Shown here one piece after another: positions 5,449 to 11,704 of a stretch of 58,058 nt of DNA; within the stretch, counting starts at the first letter, position 1; every line of letters begins with the position of its first letter. Source of the DNA: a virus; IMG/VR virus record IMGVR_UViG_3300009169_000026, positions 1 through 58,058 of that record; one strand, given 5' to 3'. The notes under the pieces are model-generated. The model did not search any database, was not told where the DNA came from, and saw only the letters and a list, made by a program, of their open reading frames with translations. A program made the position numbers and the translations under genes.

Positions 5449-6369
5449 TCAAAGCCCACTAAGACCAAGCTTTCGGAGGTCAGCCTTACCCATCTGCTTC
5501 AATTCGTAGCAATACACATCTGCTCCGTAATACCTAGTCAGTTCTCTCACGTAGGGATCCTTCACACCCGGATAGGCGTAAAGATTCTGGCTGGTCAAAG
5601 CCTTTCTCTCATTGGAGAGAGCCCACTGGTACACGTCACTGATGCTTGGCCCCTGCCACACCAGAGCCTTCTTCACCGACTCGGGCCGGGTGTCATAGGG
5701 GTTGTCAATCTGAGGAGGTGCAACGTACTTCCCTTCCGGGATCTTCCTGAGCAGGGCCCAGAACCACGGACCCTCGGGATCCGGCCTGACAGCCCACTTC
5801 ATGGTCTCAACACGAACTTCATAGCTCTTTCGCAGTTCCCTTGCAGCCTTGGCGGGATTGACCCTGACTCGCTGCGGGGCAACACACAGAATTCCGGTGC
5901 GAGGATCGACGTAGAACTTGCGCCACCCACGCTCGCTGAGAATCTTTCGATTCTCATGACTTCGTCCCCTTCCATGAAGGTGGTGAGGGTAGCACATCGA
6001 ACCATCCTCCTCGGAAATGGTAGGATTCACGATGACGTACTGAAACAAGTGCTGATAGACGTGTGCCCCGATAACGGAGGTCTTGGGGCAGGTCCTGACA
6101 ATCTCCGAGTAAACGTCATTCCACTTACGTCCACGAGCGGAGAAGAGAAAGTTCGTGAGAACGGAAAGGTTCTCAGAAAACACCTTGGTCTTTCGAGACA
6201 TTCCGAAAGGGCTGCGCTTGATTCCACGCTTGGCTCCCGGAGCCCAATCCTCATAGTCAGACTGACGTTCATCACGCTGACGAGCCTTTACCAGGCCCTT
6301 GTTTTTCTTGCCGTATCCGTAATCGGATCGCTCGTGCTCACACAGGAGCTTTTTGAAATCGGGTCGCAT
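5449..6369 (-). CDS. conserved phage protein of unknown function, 306 aa
   Basis: Starts MRPDFKKLLCEHER, then a basic region (KARQRDERQ, KRGIKRSPFG), WNDVYSEIVR near residue 85, a histidine-rich PHHLHGRGRSHENR near residue 130 and KFYVDPRTGILC near residue 150. I recall these as features of an uncharacterised family found in many bacteria and phages, but no function is known to me. It is strongly basic and soluble, which may suggest RNA or DNA binding. The ATG is 9 nt after the -10 of promoter P3, so the message would be nearly leaderless; no other in-frame ATG near the N-terminus fits. It is not a recognised enzyme. Confidence 0.75.
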   Translation of the reverse strand: MRPDFKKLLCEHERSDYGYGKKNKGLVKARQRDERQSDYEDWAPGAKRGIKRSPFGMSRKTKVFSENLSVLTNFLFSARGRKWNDVYSEIVRTCPKTSVIGAHVYQHLFQYVIVNPTISEEDGSMCYPHHLHGRGRSHENRKILSERGWRKFYVDPRTGILCVAPQRVRVNPAKAARELRKSYEVRVETMKWAVRPDPEGPWFWALLRKIPEGKYVAPPQIDNPYDTRPESVKKALVWQGPSISDVYQWALSNERKALTSQNLYAYPGVKDPYVRELTRYYGADVYCYELKQMGKADLRKLGLSGL

Positions 6370-6378
6370 GATAGTCTC

Positions 6379-6416
6379 ATTATAGCAGAACTGCCGAGAT
6401 GTTTAAACCAATATTT
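6379..6416 (-). promoter_or_regulatory. promoter P3 (TTGGTTTA-N19-TATAAT)
   Basis: GGTTTA at 6409-6404 and a consensus TATAAT at 6384-6379 are 19 bp apart, with an extended -10 (TGC) in front. The start codon of the 306-residue gene (6369) is 9 nt beyond the -10, which leaves room for a leader of only 0-4 nt. Confidence 0.8.
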
Positions 6417-6433
6417 CTTCGAGCACACTCTGC

Positions 6434-6526
6434 ATTCCGTAAAAGCCCCTGGAAGCGCTTTGAGCCCCAAGGGCTACCCTGGTAGCTACCAACCCCGAAA
6501 CTGGTCAGGTAGGGCTTTTACGGAAT
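6434..6526 (-). ncRNA. long hairpin RNA with 15-bp perfect stem
   Basis: ATTCCGTAAAAGCCC (minus strand, 6526-6512) pairs perfectly with GGGCTTTTACGGAAT (6448-6434) across a 63-nt loop which itself holds AGCCC-TTG-GGGCT and TGGTAGCTACCA. It begins 13 nt after the stop codon of the release factor and ends 18 nt before promoter P3. There is no U-run after it, so it is not a simple terminator. A 16-nt match to one arm occurs in a virion gene at 45933-45948. Confidence 0.6.
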
Positions 6527-6538
6527 CAGGAGAGGCGC

Positions 6539-7223
6539 TTACCAGAGGAGGGAGACCTTGCCCTTGGAGTATTCCTTGAAGGAGCATTCCTTGCCGGTTG
6601 AGTGATGCACGACCTTGCCGTGCTGAACCATGATGGTTCGCACCTTATCGCCTCTCATACCAGACCCGGCCTGTTCCTTACGGACCTTTGACAGGGCAAC
6701 CTGTTTCTTGTCTTTCTCAATTTGCAGAATTCGAGCACGAAGAAGAGACAGGGCGCTTTCCCTGTTCTGCTTCTGGCTTTTGTTGTCTTCTGCCCTTACG
6801 GAGATTCCTGTGGGAATGTGCTTGAGAATGACAGCGGTTTCGGTCTTGTTGCGGTGCTGCCCTCCAGGGCCTGAGCCTCTGGTGAACTGTTCTTCCAAGT
6901 CGGAAGGGTTGATTTTCACCTGGGCTTCGGTTGGCTCTGGAAAGCAGACAACCGTAACCGTAGACGTGTGTACCCTGCCACGCTTCTCGGTAGGGGGAAC
7001 TCTCTGCCAGCGATGACCACCAGCCTCGGAAGCAAACTTCTCTGCTCCCTTACCGGAGATTCTCAGAATGGCAAGACCGGGTGTTTTGTAGATAAGAGCT
7101 AGGTCAAAGACAATCTAGAATGCAGGCCTTTGCATAGATCCCGACCATGTCGTCAAGGATTAGCTTGGCATCGTCTCCGCCCTCGGCGGCTCGAATCTCT
7201 AGAATCATGGCTGTCTGTGACAT
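6539..7223 (-). CDS. minimal class I peptide chain release factor, read by +1 frameshift at CUU-UGA-C
   Basis: The start frame (7223-7104) encodes MSQTAMILEIRAAEGGDDAK, the start of release-factor domain 2, and ends in UGA at 7106-7104. Shifting +1 at CTT (7109-7107) gives a continuous protein of about 227 residues: AGGHRWQRVPPTEKRG (PxT stop-codon motif at ~76-78, as in RF1) and GSGPGGQHRNKTETAV (GGQ at ~120-122, which triggers peptide release). Domain 1 is absent, as in PrfH-type factors. CTTTGAC is exactly the shift heptamer of bacterial prfB, though no SD-like sequence lies just upstream (AAGG is about 17 nt away). A plain frameshift mutation is the alternative. The product would release peptides at UAA/UAG, or rescue stalled ribosomes. 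Confidence 0.85.
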
Positions 7224-7254
7224 AACGATTACCCCTTCAAATAGAAAGTAGGAG

Positions 7255-7346
7255 CGGAAGGCAGAGGACTCGAACCCCAGTCCCGATAAAGGGGCCCATC
7301 TATTTAGCAAACAGAGCCGCCGTCCGATTACGACGATTTACCTTCC
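7255..7346 (-). tRNA. tRNA-Ser (GCT)
   Basis: Class II. Acceptor GGAAGGT/GCCTTCC, anticodon stem TCTGT/ATAGA around TTGCTAA (anticodon GCT), long variable arm with GGGCCCC/GGGAC, T-loop TTCGAGT, G73 as in serine tRNAs. It lies 32 nt upstream of the release factor start. Confidence 0.9.
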
Positions 7347-7365
7347 AAACAGAAACAAAGAAACA

Positions 7366-7452
7366 CGGAGAGCACTGCACTCGAAACAGACCCCCTTGCG
7401 AGGGCGCACAACTTTCCAGGTTGGCCCGGCACGCCTGTCCGGTTTACTCTCC
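7366..7452 (-). tRNA. tRNA-Ser (GGA)
   Basis: Class II. Acceptor GGAGAGT/GCTCTCC, D-arm AAACCGGACAGGCGTGCCGG, anticodon stem CAAC/GTTG around CTGGAAA (anticodon GGA), variable arm GCGCCCTCGCAAGGGGGT, T-loop TTCGAGT, G73. Confidence 0.9.
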
Positions 7453-7457
7453 AAAAC

Positions 7458-7886
7458 CTAATACTTCAAAGTCATCTTACGAAAGGATAGGTTCATGTGT
7501 ATAAGACTTGGTTTCTGCTCACTGTAGTCCAGATCGTCAAATCTCACAAGTTCTGGGCTTACACCCACAAACTCCCACAGGCTTATAACGGTGCCACTCC
7601 TATCAAGTTGCTTGACCCTTGCTTTTAGGTTCTTTCTTTTCATAGCCTTCTTGCAGAAGGTCATGACTCCCTGACTTCCTGACGGAGCAAGGGGATTGTA
7701 CAGCACCACCTCTAGGTTTGTCTTGTAGGTTAGATTTCCTTCTGTACTGACAGATATCTGAGGTAGTCTAACGGCCTTAACGAGAAAGGGCTCTATGTCA
7801 TCCAATTCCAAAATGAAGCGAGAATTAAACTTTGGCTCAAACTTGGTTGGAAGCAACTCAACTGGCTGAAGGGTTTCTGTGATCAT
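7458..7886 (-). CDS. tail tube protein (T4 gp19-like)
   Basis: 142 residues. The order FNSRFILELDDIEPFLVKAV, then LEVVLYNPLAPSGSQGVM, then VISLWEFVGVSPELVRFDDL and a closing LSFRKMTLKY matches the phage tail tube/Hcp-like fold as in T4 gp19: an N-terminal beta strand pair, a loop, and a C-terminal 'W..G..P..V.F.DLDY' segment. Such proteins stack as hexameric rings to form the inner tube through which DNA passes. Its location is odd: it sits alone between tRNA-Ser genes, about 20 kb from the main tail cluster. It ends with TAG. A spike-cap or related tube-initiator protein of the same fold is possible. Confidence 0.75.
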   Translation of the reverse strand: MITETLQPVELLPTKFEPKFNSRFILELDDIEPFLVKAVRLPQISVSTEGNLTYKTNLEVVLYNPLAPSGSQGVMTFCKKAMKRKNLKARVKQLDRSGTVISLWEFVGVSPELVRFDDLDYSEQKPSLIHMNLSFRKMTLKY

Positions 7887-7917
7887 CGACCATAACTAGG
7901 CCGCAGACTTATTTTTG

Positions 7918-8088
7918 CTACCGCTTTTCCTTGGAAGGTTTTTTCTGCCAGTCCTTGGGTATGATCTGTTCTCCGACCGTCCCGATAACGTCAAGAAGAA
8001 AGTAGAGGAAGAACGCCATGGTAATGCTGACTCCCAGGAGAACAGCGATCACGACGAAGAGCACTCCGAACCCGATGTAGTAGAACAT
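7918..8088 (-). CDS. small membrane protein, 56 aa
   Basis: ATG at 8088, TAG at 7918-7920. The sequence begins with a very hydrophobic stretch of about 36 residues (MFYYIGFGVLFVVIAVLLGV onward), enough for one long or two short membrane helices, then a hydrophilic tail ending KDWQKKPSKEKR. No strong ribosome binding site is seen (GAGT at -6). It lies between the tail tube gene and tRNA-Ser (CGA). A role in the envelope, such as lysis control or superinfection exclusion, is possible but not supported by any motif. Confidence 0.6.
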   Translation of the reverse strand: MFYYIGFGVLFVVIAVLLGVSITMAFFLYFLLDVIGTVGEQIIPKDWQKKPSKEKR

Positions 8089-8125
8089 AACTCGTTACTC
8101 ATTCACGCTGAGAAGAAAAGAGAAA

Positions 8126-8214
8126 CGGAAGATAGAGGTCTCGATCCCCATACCATCTAAATGGCACAATCCGCTTTCGAGGCGGTTCCGGCATACCCAT
8201 CCGGTTTATCTTCC
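8126..8214 (-). tRNA. tRNA-Ser (CGA)
   Basis: Class II. Acceptor GGAAGAT/ATCTTCC, D-arm AAACCGGATGGGTATGCCGG, anticodon stem CCGC/GCGG around CTCGAAA (anticodon CGA), long variable arm TGTGCCATTTAGATGGTA, T-loop ATCGAGA, G73. Confidence 0.9.
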
Positions 8215-8277
8215 ACTGTAACGGAAGTTCACTACAAGGATAAATAGTCCCTCAGTCCTTGTCTCTTACAAAGTAAG

Positions 8278-8562
8278 TCAGTCTCCAAAGTCGTGATGAT
8301 ACATAGACCACAGATAGGTTGGGTGCTCATCGCCAGCATCTTCCGCACCAGACGACGAAGAAGCACTGGAACAGGAACACCCCTCGCAGGAGCCGCAATC
8401 CTCGGGGGTAGAGTCCTCTGTCGTCGGCGCAGCGGCAGGCGGGTAGAGTGCCGAGCTATAGGCAGAACAGTGAAAGTTGGAGCATTCCACGTTACCCAAA
8501 AACGAAACATAGCACGGACGTGTTCCGCACCTTGGACAAGCCTCACCTTGAATTTGTTGCAT
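8278..8562 (-). CDS. small zinc-ribbon protein, 94 aa
   Basis: CPRCGTRPCYVSFLGNVECS at residues ~9-28 with a further Cys at NFHC gives a CxxC...C...C pattern typical of zinc ribbons. Then comes an Ala/Pro/Glu/Ser-rich, acidic, low-complexity part with a cysteine cluster (EDCGSCEGCSCSS) that may bind a second metal. It ends in YLWSMYHHDFGD. Ribbons of this kind in phages often contact RNA polymerase, DNA or other proteins. No enzymatic motif is seen. It is preceded by about 550 nt without genes, and its promoter is not obvious. Confidence 0.65.
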   Translation of the reverse strand: MQQIQGEACPRCGTRPCYVSFLGNVECSNFHCSAYSSALYPPAAAPTTEDSTPEDCGSCEGCSCSSASSSSGAEDAGDEHPTYLWSMYHHDFGD

Positions 8563-8594
8563 TTCTACACTTTCTTTCGTGTCTGTAAATTGAA

Positions 8595-8657
8595 GAAGCC
8601 AGGAAGAAAACCACTGTTCCCGGAGATTAGAGGGGAGAGGTCTACCTTCCTGGCTTC
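8595..8657. ncRNA. hairpin with 12-bp perfect stem
   Basis: GAAGCCAGGAAG (8595-8606) and CTTCCTGGCTTC (8646-8657) are perfect inverted repeats separated by 39 nt. It lies just upstream of the zinc-ribbon gene on the minus strand. No T-loop or anticodon arm is visible, so it is not a tRNA. The strand is not certain; neighbouring genes suggest minus. Confidence 0.45.
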
Positions 8658-9111
8658 ATACCCTTGCGGGATTTAGGAACTTGAACAACCATACGGCAAG
8701 ACGAAAAAGATTCTTACAGTACAGGAGCTCAAAACCCAGGGTTCCTAATGGGCCTGGTACCGATTACCCTGGCGGGGGATTATTGACAACCGTTGATATC
8801 GGGGCGAGACCGGATCGGTTGACTGACCTTGGTAGTTTTCATCTACCCATTACTTTTAGTCGTGAAACCAAAAGAGTTGTAAAATAACTCGGCTCATACA
8901 GATTGCTCTGTCCTGACGAGAACGCCACCCTGCCCCCACTATTACTTTTCGGCCTCTGTTTCTTCGTGATGTGAGAGACTACCTCACGCACGAAGCCACT
9001 TCACGACTGGACCATTAGGGGACAGACTCACGCTTCTGCTCTCAGTGGTTAAACCTCGAGTTTTTCTTCATTCCCCACCAATATAAGGGGCAGGGAGCAA
9101 GTAGGAAGCTC
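8658..9111 (-). other. 450-nt gene-free interval with several hairpins
   Basis: No coding region is convincing on either strand. Structures include CAACCG/CGGTTG (8787-8821) with an inner CGG/CCG stem and a 7-nt loop, CCAGG/CCTGG near 8738-8760, and the 96-nt element at 8930-9025. The density of strong stems suggests non-coding RNA or altered tRNA sequence rather than spacer. Confidence 0.45.
8930..9025 (-). ncRNA. tRNA-sized structured RNA with a 12-bp middle arm
   Basis: The ends CTGTCCCC (9025-9018) and GGGGGCAG (8937-8930) form an 8-bp closing stem. In the middle CTTCGTG/CACGAAG plus GTGAG/CTCAC form a 12-bp arm capped by a 7-nt loop (GTAGTCT on the minus strand, 8982-8976). Size and arrangement resemble a tRNA with an elongated anticodon arm, but no D- or T-arm is recognisable, so I do not call it a tRNA. 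Confidence 0.45.
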
Positions 9112-9183
9112 TGGACCGACAGGGGATCGAACCCTGAATTCCTGCGTGCAAGGCAGGTGTGTTCCCATTAGCACTATCGGCCC
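9112..9183 (-). tRNA. tRNA-Ala (TGC)
   Basis: Acceptor GGGCCGA/TCGGTCC with the alanine identity pair G3-U70, anticodon stem CCTGC/GCAGG around CTTGCAC (anticodon TGC), T-arm CAGGG-TTCGATC-CCCTG, A73. It is the first gene after promoter P4. Confidence 0.94.
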
Positions 9184-9223
9184 GTGTATGCGATATCTCG
9201 TTTGAGGAGATAGCACATTTCTA

Positions 9224-9260
9224 ACTATAGCTGACCGTACAAACTTTGTTAATCTATTTT
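9224..9260 (-). promoter_or_regulatory. promoter P4 (AAATA-GATTAA-N19-TATAGT)
   Basis: GATTAA (9254-9249) and TATAGT (9229-9224) are 19 bp apart, preceded by AAAATA. Transcription would start about 9217, 34 nt before tRNA-Ala. This drives tRNA-Ala and the structured RNAs that follow. Confidence 0.7.
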
Positions 9261-9277
9261 GGTGCTAGCCGCCCGGA

Positions 9278-9691
9278 TTAAACCCAATAGGAAGCCAATG
9301 CAAATCCATGCTTTGCATAAAGCGCCTGACCAGCCCTGTTCCAGGGAGCAGCTACCACCTTCGGAATTTCGTTCCGAGCCGCAGAAGACTTCACCCGCTT
9401 CATAAGCTTACTTGCAATGCCACGGCCACGGTGAGGCCTTGCCACATAGCACCCGACCTGCCACGGAGAGGCACCAATCGGAAAACGCTTGCAAATCATG
9501 GCCCATCCAACGATCTGCCCCAGATGCCAAGCCAGAATGTAGATTCCGTCTCGCTTGCAAGAAAGATCATGCAGAAGGGCCGAGCCAATTCCATGGCGTC
9601 CCCAGCCGCCATTAGTTAGAAACCGGAGTCGCTTGACCACGTCAGGCCGAGAAAAAATCTCGTATGCCTCATACTCTCGAATCTGAACCAT
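9278..9691 (-). CDS. GNAT-family N-acetyltransferase
   Basis: 137 residues. VGCYVARPHRGRGIASKLM (residues ~80-98) is motif A of the GNAT fold, with R-G-R-G-I binding the pyrophosphate of acetyl-CoA. GIYILAWHLGQIVGWAMI is the preceding beta hairpin and YAKHGFALAS near the C-terminus is motif B. The enzyme would transfer an acetyl group to an amine; the substrate (protein N-terminus, aminoglycoside, tRNA or small molecule) is not shown. It is the last gene of a run of small genes (11393 to 9278), ending upstream of promoter P4. Confidence 0.85.
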   Translation of the reverse strand: MVQIREYEAYEIFSRPDVVKRLRFLTNGGWGRHGIGSALLHDLSCKRDGIYILAWHLGQIVGWAMICKRFPIGASPWQVGCYVARPHRGRGIASKLMKRVKSSAARNEIPKVVAAPWNRAGQALYAKHGFALASYWV

Positions 9692-9721
9692 TTGCGTATA
9701 CCCCTTTGACTATCTCTGAAA

Positions 9722-10042
9722 TTAGCCAATTGCAAAATTGACGGTGCGGACAAAAGCCTTGGGCGGCTTTACCATTTTCAGCCAGCGGCCCTGAGGCTCA
9801 GACCAGCGAAACCAAGTCTGATTTGCTGGAGAGCAAGTCGAAATGCAGTACATATCGTCAAGCTTTATCTTTTCGATTACTGCATGTGAGTAAAGTCGTT
9901 CCTCGAGACCACCAGCATTTGTCAGAATGATGTGCTCAGCCTTTTCATGGGTGGAGCACAGGACCGGGGTGCGAGTGGCAGTGTTACCGGCCAGGCTCAT
10001 GTAGAGCGTGGTTACTGTGTAGACAAAGTCGGAGTGGCTCAT
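9722..10042 (-). CDS. hypothetical protein, 106 aa
   Basis: The ATG at 10042 overlaps the TGA of the preceding gene (ATGA), which marks translational coupling and fixes the start. The protein begins MSHSDFVYTVTTLYMSLAGN and ends with KMVKPPKAFVRTVNFAIG. It is beta-rich in appearance, with no transmembrane segment and no motif that I know. The pattern of short strands resembles the other small proteins of this region. Confidence 0.65.
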   Translation of the reverse strand: MSHSDFVYTVTTLYMSLAGNTATRTPVLCSTHEKAEHIILTNAGGLEERLYSHAVIEKIKLDDMYCISTCSPANQTWFRWSEPQGRWLKMVKPPKAFVRTVNFAIG

Positions 10043-10260
10043 ATTAAGCCTTTCTCGGCATTTTTTGCCATAGCCATGGCGTATCCACGAGCCTCGTAGT
10101 ACAAGCAAACGAGGTCGTGCAGGTCCCCAACGCTCGTCGGAGAGCCCCAGTGGTGACGGGTCTTGACGTTCAAGAGAAAGACTTTCTGCTCGTCATCAAG
10201 ACCACCGTGCTCCTTGAGCACGAAGTGCGCCATGTCATACGGTGACGTATTCGGAGGCAT
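10039..10260 (-). CDS. hypothetical protein, 73 aa
   Basis: Begins MPPNTSPYDMAHFVLKEHGG. The ATG at 10260 lies 8 nt after the stop of the preceding gene; a GTG at 10308 would extend it by 16 residues into that gene and is less likely. The sequence has a predicted helical middle part (VGDLHDLVCLYYEARGYAMA). It overlaps the next gene by 4 nt. Function is unknown. Confidence 0.6.
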   Translation of the reverse strand: MPPNTSPYDMAHFVLKEHGGLDDEQKVFLLNVKTRHHWGSPTSVGDLHDLVCLYYEARGYAMAMAKNAEKGLI

Positions 10261-10268
10261 TGTATTTA

Positions 10269-10580
10269 TCAGGTTGCGGGCTTGCTGACTGCCCAGTGAG
10301 TAAAGCACACGGTGCTGGGTAGCTGGTACTCTCGAATTAGAGCCTTGGTATCTTCCGGGAAGGCAAGATTCACCATTTCACGAACCTTGTTGCTGAGATC
10401 GGCCATGGCTCGCTGATAGGCCTCAAACCTCTCAATTACCTTTGAGAGCCGGTTAATCTCATCCTGGAGGATAGCCTGTGCTTCAAGGTTGCCCTTAAGG
10501 CTGAAAACCGCAATTTCCAGGGTCATCACCTGGAGCCGGTAATCTGCAAGGAAATCCTGGGCCGTCTGCTCCTTGATCAC
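10269..10580 (-). CDS. hypothetical coiled-coil protein, 103 aa
   Basis: GTG start at 10580 overlaps the TGA of the upstream gene (GTGA). Residues ~15-75 look like a long amphipathic helix (LEIAVFSLKGNLEAQAILQD, then RLSKVIERFEAYQRAMADLS), so a coiled coil or helical bundle is likely. The C-terminal part (QLPSTVCFTHWAVSKPAT) is different. No known family is recognised. It is part of a tightly coupled five-gene run. Confidence 0.6.
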   Translation of the reverse strand: MIKEQTAQDFLADYRLQVMTLEIAVFSLKGNLEAQAILQDEINRLSKVIERFEAYQRAMADLSNKVREMVNLAFPEDTKALIREYQLPSTVCFTHWAVSKPAT

Positions 10581-10816
10581 GGTAGACCTGCTCTCTTTGC
10601 TAGATAGAGTTTACGCCAAACTGTAAGCACCACTCTGTGGCCGAGTCCTAGTCGTGGTTCCGGTCGGCGAGGCCGAGAAATCAGGTTGGTAAATGCGGCT
10701 TTGTTGTGCCAGGGATACGCAGGCGTGCCCTTGTTATAGAACCCAGGCTTGAGCACAAAGCGGAAATACTTCACCTCATTCCGCAAGGTGCTACACAGCT
10801 TGTTCTCACCAGCCAT
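10577..10816 (-). CDS. hypothetical basic protein, 79 aa
   Basis: Begins MAGENKLCSTLRNEVKYFRF and is strongly basic in its second half (ISRPRRPEPRLGLGHRVVL...). The ATG at 10816 lies 11 nt inside the end of the upstream gene. No motif is recognised. The high arginine content might indicate nucleic-acid binding, but this is weak. Confidence 0.55.
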   Translation of the reverse strand: MAGENKLCSTLRNEVKYFRFVLKPGFYNKGTPAYPWHNKAAFTNLISRPRRPEPRLGLGHRVVLTVWRKLYLAKRAGLP

Positions 10817-11063
10817 TGAAGTCTGCCTCGTTCTGAACGAACTGTCGAGTTGAGTAGTGGCCGAGGCTATCCCAGTTTGGGGCCGAACGAAGCCACCGTT
10901 TGCGATCCTCTTCCTGGGCTAGCTCTGCTCTGGCCTTGGAAGTGAAGACACCAATGAATCGGCGCTCACGGTCCCGGTGATTCTCAGTCCAGTAAAGAAC
11001 GAAAAGCTCAGGCTTGGCAACCTCGGGAATGCTTTCGTCGGGAGCATGAATTCCATTTTCCAT
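10806..11063 (-). CDS. hypothetical protein, 85 aa
   Basis: Begins MENGIHAPDESIPEVAKPEL; the core FVLYWTENHRDRERRFIGVF followed by TSKARAELAQ resembles the small 'strand - strand - FxSxxxAE-helix' proteins that are common in phages and bacteria and of unknown function. It overlaps the next gene by 11 nt. There is no signal or membrane segment. Confidence 0.6.
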   Translation of the reverse strand: MENGIHAPDESIPEVAKPELFVLYWTENHRDRERRFIGVFTSKARAELAQEEDRKRWLRSAPNWDSLGHYSTRQFVQNEADFNGW

Positions 11064-11069
11064 CTGCCA

Positions 11070-11393
11070 TCACTCCTTATCGGCCGATCGGCGAGCGTTC
11101 TCGGCATTCATTACTCGAAACACGAACCGGTCGAGCACAGGTCCGAGATCGCTCAGCAGCAGGCTGATGATCTTTGCGAAAGCAGCGAACAGGAAGAGCG
11201 GCCACAGGATTGAGTTGACAACCACTCTCAGGGCGAGGTGGTGCGCTTCAATCTTGGTAATCGGTGGCATCTCCGTGCCGTGGTCCTTGCGGTACTGCCA
11301 GCGGAACAGAAATCGAGTTAGGACCACGGCGATCGGAGGAAAACAGAGGCCGACACCCGCATAGACACCAATCGCTAGCAAAACCGTACTCAT
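11070..11393 (-). CDS. small membrane protein with two membrane helices, 107 aa
   Basis: Residues ~3-30 (STVLLAIGVYAGVGLCFPPI...) and ~58-82 (VVVNSILWPLFLFAAFAKII) are hydrophobic and long enough to span a membrane. The loop between is basic and the C-terminus (NAENARRSADKE) polar. It is the first gene of the 11393-9278 run. Such small inner-membrane proteins in phages often take part in superinfection exclusion or lysis control, but nothing specific is seen. Confidence 0.65.
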   Translation of the reverse strand: MSTVLLAIGVYAGVGLCFPPIAVVLTRFLFRWQYRKDHGTEMPPITKIEAHHLALRVVVNSILWPLFLFAAFAKIISLLLSDLGPVLDRFVFRVMNAENARRSADKE

Positions 11394-11438
11394 CTTTTTA
11401 CCTGCCGAAAAAGGAGGAAGGGATGGATGTACAGAAAA

Positions 11439-11511
11439 TGGGACGTGTGGGGAACGATCCCACGACCGACGGGTTAAAAGCCCGCTGCTCTGCCGACTGA
11501 GCTAACGTCCC
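11439..11511 (-). tRNA. tRNA-Lys (TTT)
   Basis: Acceptor GGGACGT/ACGTCCC, D-stem GCTC/GAGC, anticodon stem GCGGG/CCCGT around CTTTTAA (anticodon TTT), T-arm GTGGG-ATCGTTC-CCCAC, A73. A strong hairpin ATTTGTCAGG/CCTGACAAAT lies just upstream at 11516-11550. Confidence 0.93.
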
Positions 11512-11515
11512 AATA

Positions 11516-11550
11516 TTTGTCAGGTAGGGACCAACCACCCTGACAAATAC
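11516..11550 (-). other. hairpin between two tRNAs
   Basis: ATTTGTCAGG and CCTGACAAAT are perfect inverted repeats (10 bp) around a 15-nt interval. It lies between tRNA-His and tRNA-Lys and lacks a U-run, so it is more likely a processing signal than a terminator. Confidence 0.4.
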
Positions 11551-11573
11551 CGGAGAAAGTCAAAGAAAAGGAT

Positions 11574-11647
11574 TGTGAACGCAGAGGATTGAACTCTGAC
11601 TTGCTGGGTCACGACCAGCCGTGCGGGACCTTTACACCACGCTCACC
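11574..11647 (-). tRNA. tRNA-His (GTG) with G-1
   Basis: Acceptor GTGAGCG/CGTTCAC preceded by G-1, as required for histidyl-tRNA synthetase, though position 73 is A. The anticodon stem GCTGG/CCAGC encloses TCGTGAC, giving anticodon GTG; position 33 is C instead of the near-universal U. D-stem GTGT/GCAC and T-loop TTCAATC are regular. Confidence 0.85.
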
Positions 11648-11655
11648 ACGAGGTA

Positions 11656-11682
11656 AATAGAGTGTGAAAAACTCTATTTTCT
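11656..11682 (-). terminator. possible terminator hairpin
   Basis: AAATAGAGT and ACTCTATTT form a 9-bp A/T-rich hairpin directly after the stop of the 79-residue gene (11705). On the minus strand the 3' side is U-rich only within the stem, so termination is uncertain; a role in processing of tRNA-His is an alternative. Confidence 0.35.
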
Positions 11683-11704
11683 CAGACCTGGGCACCGTTC
11701 TCTA

